Shown here: in pieces, positions 48,161-60,149 of the stretch
How positions within the stretch are numbered: the stretch's first letter is position 1
Layout of the letters: each line of letters opens with the position of its first letter
Assembly (NCBI RefSeq): GCF_047511655.1
Contig: NC_133390.1
Coordinates: 90,279,583-90,343,582, forward strand
Source: Castor canadensis
Taxonomy: Eukaryota > Chordata > Mammalia > Rodentia > Castoridae
Reading direction: 5' to 3'
DNA: 64,000 nt
Notes under the pieces: model-generated
Databases searched by the model: none
What the model saw: only the letters and a program-made list of their open reading frames with translations
Told to the model about the DNA's origin: nothing
Translations under genes and position numbers: made by a program

Positions 48161-48313
48161 TAGTGGTTTGATTCTAGGTCTCTCTTTGCCTGTGTTTACT
48201 ATGTGTCTGACAAGATGATTAATCTCAAACCCAAGACTCTGTGTTAGCATTCTTCTTTTTTTATTTCTGTGAGATACTCAGTTTTTTAGCCTAAGATGCC
48301 CTTTGAATAATCA

Positions 48314-48545
48314 AGCTTGGCTGGGTGCTGGTGGCTCATGCCTGCCTGTGATCCTAGCTACTTGGAGGCAGAGATCAGGAGGATTGCAGTTCAAGGCCAG
48401 CCTGGGCAAATAGTTCATGAGACCCTATCTCAGAAATACTCAACGCAAAAAATGGTGGCTCAATTGGTAGAGCACCTGCCTAGAAAGTGCAAGTGTAAGG
48501 CCCTGAGTTCAAGCCCCAGTACTGCAAAAAGAAAAAAAAAATGAA
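48314..48545 (+). repeat. B1+ID dimeric SINE
   Basis: Full plus-strand dimer with intact ID body and A-rich tail. Confidence 0.88.
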
Positions 48546-48747
48546 GCCTGAGTTCTAAAGTGTTGGTTATTACTATCTAAAACCCTTAATAAATCATTAA
48601 TGGACGCAAACTCACTTTCTGCTATACACGTGTATAGTTACCTTATAAGGAAGAATTTATGAGGATGAACTCAGGCAATGTGTAATTATAACGTGTGTGC
48701 ATGGATTGTGTGTATATCTATATCTATATATCTATGTATCTCCTTTT

Positions 48748-48942
48748 TGTTGGCAATGATGATGCTGATAGGTTTCGGTTCTTAACTGCACCCTTAAGCT
48801 TCTGTTTTCCAGGGTCACAAGTCCTGCCTCAAGTCTAGCTTGAATTCTCCTTCTGCCACAACCTCCAATCAGCATGAACCATAAGATCCCAACCAATCAG
48901 ATCATTCTGAGTCTCACTGAGGGGTATTTAAGCCCCTGCCTG

Positions 48943-48983
<41 letters not shown>

Positions 48984-49074
48984 TCTCTCCCTCTCCCACC
49001 CGGCAATAAAGAATCTCTTGGCCAGATCACTCCTCTCCACGTGGTCACTTTTGGGGGCCTACATTTGCCTTACA
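48748..49074 (+). mobile_element. Endogenous retrovirus 5' LTR
   Basis: A 327-bp LTR starting TGTTGG and ending ACA. U3 has two CCAAT boxes (48865 and 48893) and a TATTTAAG box (48925-48932). A (TC)n tract follows, then AATAAA at 49005-49010. CTTTT directly precedes it (48743-48747) and also follows the 3' LTR, giving a 5-bp target-site duplication. Confidence 0.93.
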
Positions 49075-51335
49075 TTTTGGTGCCATGACTCGGGGCAGGT
49101 TTCCCCACTAATCCTGGTGGGACCCCAATTCCGACTCACCCCACGACCACCCTGAGGATGTGACTGGCCAGGACTCATCCTCCCGATAGCCCTCGCTCTC
49201 ATCCAACACCGGACATTCTTTGGTGAGTCCACATACACTTCTTGGGCTCCCTTTGAAGTCTCTCCCTTCGGTGTCTCTGGGATTTGAGTGTTTTCCCTGC
49301 TTGGCTATCTCTGGGGCTCAGACGGTAGAGGGGTTCCCTTCCCTCTCATCAGGCTTGGGTCTATTTTGTCGTGGGTCTCAGAGACCCCCCCAATCCAAAA
49401 AACCTGGCGCCAGGTGACCCATAGCCCCAGGCCCTTTGGCCTTGCATGCCACTAGAACTTAGTGATGACTGATTCTGCTGCCTCTTCCTTCAGGAACAAA
49501 GAAGGTTCCACAGTGTGGACTGATGAGATGAGTGTAGGGTGAGCCAGGAGGCCCTCCCTATTCAAGTAAAACTCAAAAATCCCTCACCGTTTCCACACCT
49601 AAAACAATATCCCCTCAAGCCTGGGGGATGATGAGGACTTATGCCTATCATAAATTCCTTAAAACAACAAGGGCTACTAATTAGTTGCTCCAGCCCCTAT
49701 AATAAATTTAAAATTCTTATACAGGTTAATTTTAAAATACAAGTTACAAAGTAAACAACTGGAAAGGATATAGATAGGTAATAAATGTATTTTGGGGGAA
49801 GTTAAAGGAAAAAGGAATGGTTTTTTGGATGAGAAGGGATTTTGTAAAGAAGGGTTTGTACTAAAGATTGTTTCAAATAGGAAAGATGAGGACAAACCAT
49901 CAAAGGGTTTAGTATGTTGTATGAAGGTCTGAGTACATTTGAAAAGTGTATAATAAAAGCTTTGGTGTGTGATAAAATTGAATGTAATCTAAGAGTTGCC
50001 TAAAAGATTTTTAGGGTCATGTCAAACTAAAATCAAATCCTCTATGTCTATGAAATAACAAGGTTATCTTAATATTGTTCTGCTCTGAGTAACATCTACA
50101 AAAAACCATTACAGAGAAAGATTTTACCAAAGAAATTATTAGTGTTTTCTGCTGATCTTGTCAAGCTTTAAGTACTACTAAATCAGAGCTCATTTACATA
50201 TTTGCTTATGTGTCTTAAATGACCACCTTGTAACAGTGTTATGCTATACTTTATCTTAATATGGTACAAACATTTAAAAAGTTAAAAGTGTCAATTTATG
50301 TAAAATAATGAGCTAAAGCTCTCTTTTATCCAAGAGTGTTACATTTAAATCCTGACACCCCCTGCCTCCCACAGGTCACCTACTTAGGTGTGGCCTTAAA
50401 GGGACAGACTCACTCCCTGAGTCATAAATGCATCAACTCAATCTTCTGTTTCCCAACCCCCATACCATAAGACAGCTTACAGCTTTCCTGGCAGTTATAG
50501 GATTTTGCAGAATTTAGATCCCTGAACAGACACCTTTTTATGCTCCTCCTAATATTCCTGTTTGGGTCTTAGATAATGTATGGCCACCCATGTCTCTTAG
50601 AAAACTTGCCTCCAACAGACTCTGCTCCTCTGGCTGACTACCTGCCTTCTCAGGGAACTTCTCAGAGAGCATGCAAACCAGATCCTGCCCCACCCTATAA
50701 CAATTTCTGTTAAACCAGGGCATCTTGTTCCCCAAAAGGATCTTCTACCCTCTCCATTGGGACTTCGATGGACCACCCCTCATCTGGTCACTCTCATGAC
50801 ACCCACTGCTGTCAAGCTCAATGAGTTCCCCCAATGGCGGCACCTCTCAAGAAACAATTAGAAAAATGGAGAAGGGAATTGGAGGACTCTTGAAATTGTC
50901 TAGGGAACAACATTTCACAGTGGTTCTCCTGGCCAATGCCCATCCTAATGCCTATGTTCTTGCTCTCCTATTCTTAAGCTTCCTCCCTTGTATCACACTA
51001 CATGTCTGCTCTTGCTAATCAAAAATTTAACCAGTTGTACCTCCAGGGATACCAACCTCTCCAAAATGCGAGGATAGTTGGCTGATACCCACCATGCGGA
51101 GGTCGGAGGATTGGCTCGAGACTCTTTATGACCTGTGGCTACAAGGGACCTTCATCAACTTCAGGGAAGAGGAAATTTTCATTTTTGGAGCCTGGGTGTA
51201 CACCATCATGAGGCTCAGCACCCCAACATTGTTTGCCAACTAACCCTCCCTTCCCCTACACTGCCCCTTGCCACCTCGAAGAAGCCAGAGCAAACACAAC
51301 GCCCCCCCTTCCTTAACAAACAAAAACGGGAGGAA
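49075..51335 (+). mobile_element. Endogenous retrovirus internal region, heavily deleted
   Basis: Only 2.26 kb separates the LTRs, against the 6-8 kb of a complete element. A primer-binding site TGGTGCCATGACTCGGGG (49078-49095) matches a histidine-tRNA type with one or two changes. Decayed gammaretrovirus-like pol can be seen: reverse-transcriptase/connection-like sequence near 50372-50530 and integrase C-terminus-like sequence near 50700-50870, both with stops and frame changes. A short env tail-like stretch may follow (51000-51110). A polypurine tract ends at 51335. I recognise no gag gene and no intact frame. Confidence 0.8.
49078..49095 (+). other. Retroviral primer-binding site (tRNA-His type)
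   Basis: Three bases after the LTR end; the sequence is TGGTGCCATGACTCGGGG. The tRNA assignment rests on memory of HERV-H-type sites. Confidence 0.65.
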
Positions 51336-51524
51336 TGTTGGCAATAATGGCACCGATAGGTTTCGGTTCTTACTGCACCCTTAAGCTTCTGTTTTCCAGG
51401 GTTACGGTCCTGCCTCAAGTCTAGCTTGAATCCTCCTTCTGCCCCAACCTCCAATCAGCATGAACCATAAGATCCTAACCAATCAGATCATGCTGAGTCT
51501 CACTGAGGGGTATTTAAGTCCCTG

Positions 51525-51571
<47 letters not shown>

Positions 51572-51674
51572 GTCTCTCTCTCGGCTCTCTCCCTCTCTCA
51601 CCCGGCAATAAAGAATCTCTTGGCCAGATCACTCCTCTCCACGTGGTCACTTTTGGGGGCCTACATTTCCAACA
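51336..51674 (+). mobile_element. Endogenous retrovirus 3' LTR
   Basis: A 339-bp LTR about 95% identical by eye to the 5' copy, with TATTTAAG at 51511-51518 and AATAAA at 51607-51612. It is followed by CTTTT (51675-51679), completing the target-site duplication. The (TC)n tract is longer than in the 5' LTR. Confidence 0.93.
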
Positions 51675-51679
51675 CTTTT

Positions 51680-54600
51680 GCCTTTCTCCTGATAACATTT
51701 TGTGACTCTTGTGTTTGTAGTCAGTGATGGATACAGAGAATTCAGTTTGATGCAAAGTCATTGGATGATAAGGCTTAAACTAGATAAGGAACAGAATCAA
51801 TTTTTTCTTTATTGTACATTTTTGTGTGTGTGTGTTACGCTAAATGTTTTAATTGACAAGATTTGTAATTTTAGTTTCTTCAATGTTATAATGAATAAAT
51901 GCATTAGAAAATGTAAGGCACAGGGAAACAGACAAATTCCTCATAATTGGAATTTTTAAGTGGAAGAGTCAGAAGAGAAGCACAGCTTGTCATAGGAGAT
52001 AATTCAAGCAGCCAAACACCAGGGTAAAAATAAAGAAGAGGCAAGAGCTTAGAAGCAAAGATTTGAATGAGACCAATGTTACTGGTAACTGTTAAAGAAA
52101 GGAGCCCTCCCTCCCTCTGTCCCTCCCTCCCACTCTTCTTCCCTCCATTCCTTTCAGAGAATCAGGACAAAGTAGTTTATGTATAAATGTTCAGAGAAAT
52201 TTCATTACAATAGCAAAGTAAAATCTAATCTTAGAAGTCAAATCTGTATTTCATTAAGATAGAAATGATCAAGAAGAGAGAGTATATACATTGAAGAGTA
52301 GGTCAGAATAATCAGTAATCAGAGCATGATCATATATAACTTAGAGGTAGGTCACTTAGCATGGATGGAAAGCTTATAATGTTAGCCTGAAAGGGGCTTC
52401 GAGAAATAGGCATAAGTAGGCAGTGATTAAAAAGACAAGGGTAAGACCAGTGAGTAAGAATTACCAAGCACCAGAAATAGGCAGAATGGCTATTATTACA
52501 GTTCAGTAAAACAAAATGGTTTAGGATTAAGTGAGATGTAAAGTTTTATTTCAAGGCTAAACAGTCTTCTCTAGAGGAAGAAAAGGGATGAGGAGGATTT
52601 GCCAGTGTGAGAGAAAGGGGAGAATTCTTGACTCAGCACCCCAATTTCCATGCAAATCACAGGAACTTGAAATCCATGGTGGAAAGCATTTGGAGAAGTT
52701 GCACAAAAAAGGAAAACTCACAAAATAGAGAAACTAGCAAGGATTTATAGTAAAGCAGGATAAGGAGGGAGAAATAGAAAGGGAGAGAGGTGCCCCTCTG
52801 ACACACAGGAGGTGGGAGCAAGAGAGTCAAAATGGTAGTCCTCAACCTAGGTTTATTTGTACCTTCTAGACTAGGATGGGGAATTCCTTTAAAATTTTCC
52901 TAGATAAGTGGCCACATTGCCTGATGACTTCTAATCCAAACATGGAGACAGTAGGTTTGGGGTAGCTCTATAATCAAAGGGTTTGTGACATGACACTGCT
53001 TATTGTGATCTTAAGCATTCCTCTCTGGCCAAAGAATGCCTGCTGTTCTCAGACTCATCTACAAAGATTACAACTCACTACAACTCAGCATCTAAACAAA
53101 GGGGTGTGATAGGTGCATGTACTTTCTTTAAAGGATGAATTTAATTTTTGCTGCTCTAAAAGATTATTTAGCAGTCAACAATCAGTGTGGCTTTTCTTTA
53201 GAATTTAGAATGCTGGGCCAAGGAAGGGGAAGCAAAAGTCACTTTGCCAAAGACAACTTCCAATGGAGTGGCCAGTATTATAGTGTGACATTTCATTTGT
53301 ATGTAAAATATTTAAATCTTCTAGTGCTTTCTTTTAGTTTTTGTTCCTGACTTTGGCTTATTTTCTGATTTCCCTGTCATCTTGTATCTATCCTATGTCA
53401 AAGCTGCTTTATAACTTTTAATTAAGGCAGGTGCTCTACCACATGAGCCACTCTACCAGCTGGTCACGATATTTAATCTCTCTTAATTCAGCCTTTGTAA
53501 GGTAGAGATTGTTATACTTTCCTTATAGGATTGTGAGAATTGTGTATTTTATATTAATAAATATTGCTTGACTCTGTCGAGAGTGTTTTGATTTCAGATG
53601 TACAAAATTTAGTTTCATTTTGTAGCTTTTGAAAGACATAAAATGAGAAGGTATACAGCTGTCTCACTGTTGTTACTACCTTGATGGTAACTTGCTATAG
53701 TACCTTGTATAAATGAGTAAAACCTTGTTTCCTTGGTCTTTCTCCCAAGATACTCTTCTAGATCCAGATAACATGTTATTTTAAAGGATTCTCATTAAGA
53801 ATAATTTGACCAACAGAGAAGGTAATATAAAATGATTCTGAAATGTAGCAGTGCTTTCAACCATACTATTAGGCCTGTCAGCTTAGTCCATTTACCTAAG
53901 AATAATTCCTTAATGGTTCTCTCATTTTGCTGTCTGAGCAACCAATCCTGTAAGCTCTTCCAGCCCTTGCTTTGGTCACGTTAGGGAACAGAAGCTCTGT
54001 GTTATCCTGACAGTAGCTGGACCTTAGCAACTTTCTGCCTTCCCATCTGAGTTTGTCTCCACCCCATTTATAGTTATTTCAGAAAAAATATATGTTATCT
54101 TCTTGTTCAAGTTTGATTCTCTACATTGTACTCTGGATTTCATCATTTGTCATTACCTTTTCACCTTAAATACATTCATGCTTAAGGCTCTTGTATATAA
54201 ATAAAAGTAACAACTTTTAACAGCAACTTCCCCTTTATGTTTCATTCCTCTTGTTATCTACTTTTCTCCCCTTCTTTCTTTAGAGGTTAGCCAGGTATAA
54301 TGTATGTTGTTTTCGGGTCTTTGTTTCCCATTTATTCCCATTCATAGCACTACTACACTGTAATGCTGTAATGGAGTCACCTATGATCTGATAGGCCAAA
54401 TCTAGCTGTCTCACTTGACCTCTTGGTAGCATTTACTATAACAATTTCCTCTTAAAAATGTAAGTATTTCTACTCAATGCCTATGGAGCAAAGAGCTTAT
54501 AATTTTATAAGCAGCAATTATCCAGTCTCTCTTCCCTGTACATTCCATGTCTTTTCTTCTTCTCCATTTTTATTCTTTCTGCCTTACAACCTGGATTTGC

Positions 54601-55051
54601 CATAGTTTGACCCTCTGATGATTGATCACATTTTTGTTTAGTCTGTAATCAAGTTAAGTTTTCCATGATCTAGTTTTAGATTGGTTCCAATTAAAAATTG
54701 ACATTCAGCTTTTGCATATTATGAGTAGGGAAGTATTTTTTACTGTCAAGCTGTTTTCTTCCTTATGTTTCTGATGTCACTTCCCATGGTACTCAAAAGA
54801 TATGTTCAATGGATTAACCTTTCCTTAAATCCGATAGTTAATCAAAACCATATCAGTTTTAGTTTGATTTGTATATGGACTATAACTTGGAAATAGCTTT
54901 CAGTTTTTCCTTGAGTTTCTGATAGTTTTTTGAAAAGTAGGAGAAGAATCTATTTATATGTATTATGCCATGATTTGGTTTATCCCCTCTCCCTCTTTTC
55001 TTTTTTCTCCCCTACCCTTCTTTCCCCCTCCCCCCCTCCTTTTCTCTCTTT
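51680..55051 (+). other. ZMAT3 intron 2, unassigned part
   Basis: A short (CCCT)n tract near 52107-52145 and an ID fragment at 53424-53463 are visible. Nothing else can be named. Confidence 0.45.
53424..53463 (-). repeat. ID-like fragment
   Basis: Only the 5' 40 bases of an ID-like unit ('aggcaggtgctctaccacat'). Confidence 0.7.
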
Positions 55052-55138
55052 TTTTGGTGTTATCTAGGATTTTAATTCAGGGCCTTGTGCTTGCTAGGCA
55101 AAAGCATTCTATTAGTTGAGGCACTCCCAGGCCTTAGA
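55052..55138 (-). repeat. ID-like SINE
   Basis: Minus-strand copy after a pyrimidine-rich tract. Confidence 0.75.
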
Positions 55139-56209
55139 GAAAAATCCTGTGCCTTTAAACAATTATTAACTTTCTAATCCTTCTTTTTATTGCATATAAT
55201 CAATTTCATTTATGTTCTTAGAACTGACTGATTTCTTGTTTTCATTGGAACTGTTTGTTTCCATATTTGGATCATGACTCATTATATAGCTTCATGTATT
55301 TCCTGGACTTTTTCTTTGCTTTTTTTTCTTTCATTATATTTACCATAGTCCCATTCTCCCCACTCTGCTGCAAACTCTAGATCACATTATCTGTTATGTG
55401 ACCTCCTCTTTTATACTAGATCCCTCTGTTTTCTTGCTCCATTATCTATTGCCCATCCTCTGGGTTTGTTTCACAGCTGTCAACTTTCTACTTCCTACAT
55501 TGCTCTTTGGGTTGGGCTGCTGTTTTTTAAATATACCTATTTTCTTTTACTCTTCTTTTCATCTTTTTTTTCTGTCTTGTTTAGTTAGGATATATCTTCA
55601 TATTACTTGAAGGAAGAAAGAATAAATATAAACATATATTGCAACATACCCCTCTCTTTTAAATAAAATGAGAAGTAATGGAAATGAATTTTTCTGAACT
55701 CTTGTATTTCTAAAAAAAAAAAGTGTTGCACTGTGCCTTCATATTTGACAGTTCAGTTATAGGTTGAAAATTACTTTTCCTCAGAAGGTTGAAGACTGTA
55801 CTCCATTGTTTGGTTTTTTAAAATCATCTAATGTTGCTAAGGAGAAATCTTACTCTGATTCTTGTTCTTTTGTAGGTGACCTGCTTTAATTTTGTGCCCT
55901 TCCCCCCCATAAACTTTTAGGCTCTCCTTTTTATCCCTGGAGTCTGAAATTTTACATTAATGGGTGTGTCTAGGTCTGGGTCCTTTTACATCTGTCCTGG
56001 TCAGCCCTAGTTATCCTTTCACTTTGCATATACTTGATTCTCTGAGCTCTAGGAAATTTTCTTTGGTATTATTTCTTAGATAATTTCTCTCTCTCTCTCG
56101 CATTCTTACCATTCTTACTATTCCTAACCTGGACCCACCAGCTTTCTTTTTTTCTCTCTCCAGCTTTATTGAAGTATAATTGCTGTTTTTTTTTTTTTTT
56201 AAATTCTTT

Positions 56210-56869
56210 CCAAGACTCCCAGTGGATGCCTGAAATCTTGAATAGTGCCAAGCCCCATATATAATATGCTTTTCTATACCTTTGTGCACAAATTTCATGT
56301 GTTTTCCATCTTAACACAAGCCCTTTTGTGCATTATGGCTCCAAGTTTTGCACCTTGAGGTGTGACAGCAAAATAGCATGAATTTCTTTTTCCTCCTTCA
56401 CAGTCTCATGGGTAGATTTGTTCTTACCATAGACATTAGCAACCTGAGCATATGATTGTTTTCTTTCCTTATTAAGTTGAGAACATTCACTTTCACTTAA
56501 AGGGAGTACTACTTTACAGTTTCTCTGACATATCTGAATTGCCAATATTAACACTTTTCACCTTGGGGCCATTATTAAGTAAAATAAATGTGACTTAAAC
56601 ACAAACACTGTGATAGTGGTAGTCCATATAGACTGGCAGGTGGTGACTCCTAAGTGACTAGGGTGGTAGCATATTCAGCATGGATACATGGGACAAAGGA
56701 TGAAGCAGGGCAGCACAGGGTTTCACAACTCTAGTGAAATTGCACTAGTCTGCAGTTGGAAGCCTATGAATTTTTTATTTCTGGAATTGTCCATGTAATA
56801 TAGACCAAAACTATGGAAAGTGAAATTAGGAGGGAGTGTGTGTGTAGGGGGGACTACTGTATTGCTTGT
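56210..56869. mobile_element. Tigger-type DNA transposon relic
   Basis: The right end, read inward from 56869, is CAGTAGTCCCCCC, a Tigger-family terminus, followed outside by TA (56870-56871). The left part has the 'agtggatgcctgaaatcttg' block seen in Tigger/MER elements. The left terminus is decayed. Confidence 0.7.
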
Positions 56870-56871
56870 CT

Positions 56872-58559
56872 TTGTTCTTCCTGTTATTTATTTTATGAGC
56901 AGAATTCTTAACTACTAATCCTACATTGAATTTTTAAAATTTTGACGATCATAGTTTTAATTAGTAAATATCTCTTGATTTCTTATTCCTTTTCACAGCA
57001 TCTGTTTTTATAGGATAGTAGTTAAGACCATGAAATCATGGCCTTTGGGTTTAGACTAATGTTCAACTTATAATCTTACCACCTACTAGACATTGATATT
57101 GGAAATATTTCCTGATCTGTTTCTGCTTCATGAAGAGGATGAGGCCTTTAATGATGCATAGGACCTTTAAAACAATTCCCCAGACCTGAGATAGTTGTTA
57201 ACACTGGTGAGTGGTCCTAGGGTATAGTAGAACACAATGACAGGGACTCTGGAACCATATTCTTCCCAGCTATGTCCCTTGGGACTTTTGATAAGTTTTG
57301 TTTTATTAACTTTTTAGTTTGAATGATTTTAAACTTGCAAAACAGTTCCAAAAATAGTAGAGTCTCAAAGTTCCTATATACCTCATTCAGATTCCCTAAA
57401 GAATAAGGGAATCCCTTATATAACTATATAAAAATTACCAAATTAACACTGATAGTATTTAGGGGCTGGTGGAGTGATTCAAGCAATAGAGTGCCTGCCT
57501 AGCAAGCTTGAAGCCCTGAGTTCAAACACCAGTACTGCCGAATAGAAATTTAATCTACAGACTATTTACATTTGACCATAGTGAACAATCTAACCATTAT
57601 CTTGTATATGGACACTTAAGTTGTTTCTGCTTTTCTGCTGTTTCAGTAGTCTTTCTAGAAATCTTCTTATAGGTGTTTTTTCATGTGTGTGTTTCTGCTT
57701 GGTAATACCTTTTAGTGGAGTTCTTGGCTCTTAGTGTTTATAACTAGACTCTTTTCTTTCAAAACATCTTGTTTAGGGCTCCCACAGTACCACTTTTGCC
57801 TGTTTTCCATCTTTTTTCATTGGTCAGGCTTCCTGTCTCATTATTTTGGATCCTCATTCTTTACATTGTAGCATCCTAGGGTTTTGTCCTCTGCTTTTCA
57901 TGTCCATGTGGACCACGTGGACTGTGTTTACGTCCATGGTTTTAAATACCATTTACAAATGGATAACTCCTTAGATTCTAACCCTAGCATGACCTTAATC
58001 CTTAACTCCAGGTGGGCTGTCTGGATATTTGAAAGGGATCCCAGACTTACCTGGCCTGTGATATCCTGATGCCCATCTTCCCTCCTACTCCACATGGCAC
58101 AGCTGGAGGCTTCTTATTCTCTAGCTTTTAGCTTATGTGTCTTTCCACAGAAAAGTCATATCTTGCTACCCAACCCTCTGCTGTCCATTTTCTGTCATAT
58201 TGTCCTGTTTTATTTTCTGTAGTACATTGCCAGCCACATTATTTTTTGGTTGTTTGTGTGTTCTGTTTTGATCCTTGGAAAAAGTTTCTTGAGAGCAGGG
58301 GCTTTGTTCTGTATTTTATTTCTATTTTTTAGACTTAACCATCAGCACATCTAGAAGTCAGTGACTAACCTTGTTTTTCTCTTCCAAATCTGTGATGCAA
58401 ATTCCCACCTATCTTTGCATATGTCTTTAAACTTTTTAGCCTTGACTATTCCTTAATGCTAATCCACCTGCTATACTACCTTCTGGAATTCATCCAGGTG
58501 TCCTCCAGTGGCCTTAGTCTTAACACATTGACCCAAACCACCTTCTTTTCAGTGCCACC
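56872..58559 (+). other. ZMAT3 intron 2, unassigned part
   Basis: One SINE (57463-57545); the rest has no recognisable gene. Confidence 0.4.
57463..57545 (+). repeat. ID-like SINE
   Basis: Near-intact plus-strand copy. Confidence 0.88.
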
Positions 58560-58982
58560 TTGTCTTAGTCCATTTTCTTTTGCTGTTACAAAATACCTAA
58601 GGCTGGGTAATTTATAAAGGAAAGAGGTCTGTTTTGGCTCACAGTTCTGGAGGCTAGGAAGTTCAAGAGCACGATGCCAGCATGTACTCAGCTTCTTGTG
58701 AGAACCTCGTATGACATCATAGCATAGGGAAAAAGCAGAAAGGGGAACAAGTCATCCCTCAGTCATGTGAGTGAGACTGAGGGATGGTGTGAGGCTTGCC
58801 TTACACCAGCTCTCTCTGGAGATAACTAACCCACTATGGAGGTGACGAAATTAATGTCTTCATGGGTTTGGAGCCCTCATGAAGCAATACGCACAATGGT
58901 CTCTTAAGGGCTCCACCACTTCTCAATACTGTTATGTCAGCAATTAAATCTCAACATGAGAAACCATATTCAGACCTTAGCA
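58560..58982 (-). mobile_element. MaLR (MST/THE1-like) LTR
   Basis: Reverse-complement LTR: 'acctaaggctgggtaattta' and 'ggctcacagttctggaggct' are characteristic. A 12-bp perfect hairpin (58753-58786) lies inside. Confidence 0.72.
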
Positions 58983-59439
58983 TTCCCTCTATCCCTTAAT
59001 TTTTATTTTTTTGTAAGTGGTATCCCCATTTACCTAGTGGGGTACTTCCCTCATTTCAATTTGTCATCACTTATGTTTACCTTTGTCATAGTTCCAGTGA
59101 TTTTCTCCCTCACTCTAGCCATTATCTTGCTCCAAGCCCTCATTGTGCTCAGGGCTATTTCTAAAGCTCTCCTTTCTCTCCACTCAGTCTTGGTGATCTG
59201 TTCCCTGACTTTAAATAGCGTCACCTGACAGTAACTCCTTTCCAGCTTGACTTCACCGCAAGTTTCAGTTTGGGTCTGGATTTTCATAATCACACATCGT
59301 CTGTTTTCACCTTACTTGATAGACCAGGCATTCTCAAATACTCTATCATGGTGTTTCAGGGCCTTGGCTCTCTTCTCATCTTCCCAGCCTCTAGCTTTGG
59401 TCTACTCTAATTTATCCCTCATTCTTACCCAGTATGATT

Positions 59440-59560
59440 TTTATCAAGTACATTCCAGGCATGTCACTGCTTTGCTTAAGAAGTAGCCAGGAGCTTCCTG
59501 TTGCATCTGGATCTTGGGCAAGATCACTGAGGATGCACCTGCTATATATCTCAACTCCTA
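59440..59560 (+). mobile_element. L2-like LINE relic
   Basis: 'catgtcactgctttgcttaa' then 'ccaggagcttcctgttgcat' follow the typical L2 3' pattern. Confidence 0.5.
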
Positions 59561-59634
59561 CCTCTTCTCCTAAGTATCCTGAAAACCATCTCTCCCTGTG
59601 GCTGCTCAACCCAGCAGCTGGGCTTTTTCCTTTG

Positions 59635-59719
59635 GGGTGGGAGTAAGTACTGGGGTTTGAACTCAGAGCCTTGTGCTTGCTATGCAAGCACTCTACCACT
59701 TAAGCCATGTCCCCAGCCC
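59635..59719 (-). repeat. ID-like SINE
   Basis: Near-intact minus-strand copy. Confidence 0.88.
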
Positions 59720-60149
59720 ATGGTCTTTTGCTCATATGTCTTAGTTCACAGTTTTCTTTCCCCTTCACTTTTACCTACCCAAAAAAGTTTTATTCAAAGA
59801 TGACTCAATGGTCCCTTCTCAGAGAAGCTTTCTCTGATACATTCAGGCAGAAAAACAAACAAATAAACAAACAAACAAACCTCCTTTGGTGTTTTTCTAG
59901 CATTTTTTTTTATTTCCATCATAATACTTTATCCAGATAACTTATCCAATAAATATTTGTTGCTTGCTTGCTATATGTTAGAAAGCATTCTAGGCACTGG
60001 AGAAAGAAGAAGGATGATATCCTTATTTTCCTTCCCATTTCAGAGGGAAGGAAAGAGAAAAAAGAAGTAAACTGTAAATAAAATGCATATTATTTTAGAT
60101 AGTGATAAGGGTATCAAGGTAAAATAAAATCATAGTGTGGTGATTTGGG

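Noticed and set aside
51215-51761. Frames with Arg-Glu or Leu-Ser repeats at the 3' LTR
   Set aside because: They are read through the (TC)n tract of the LTR.
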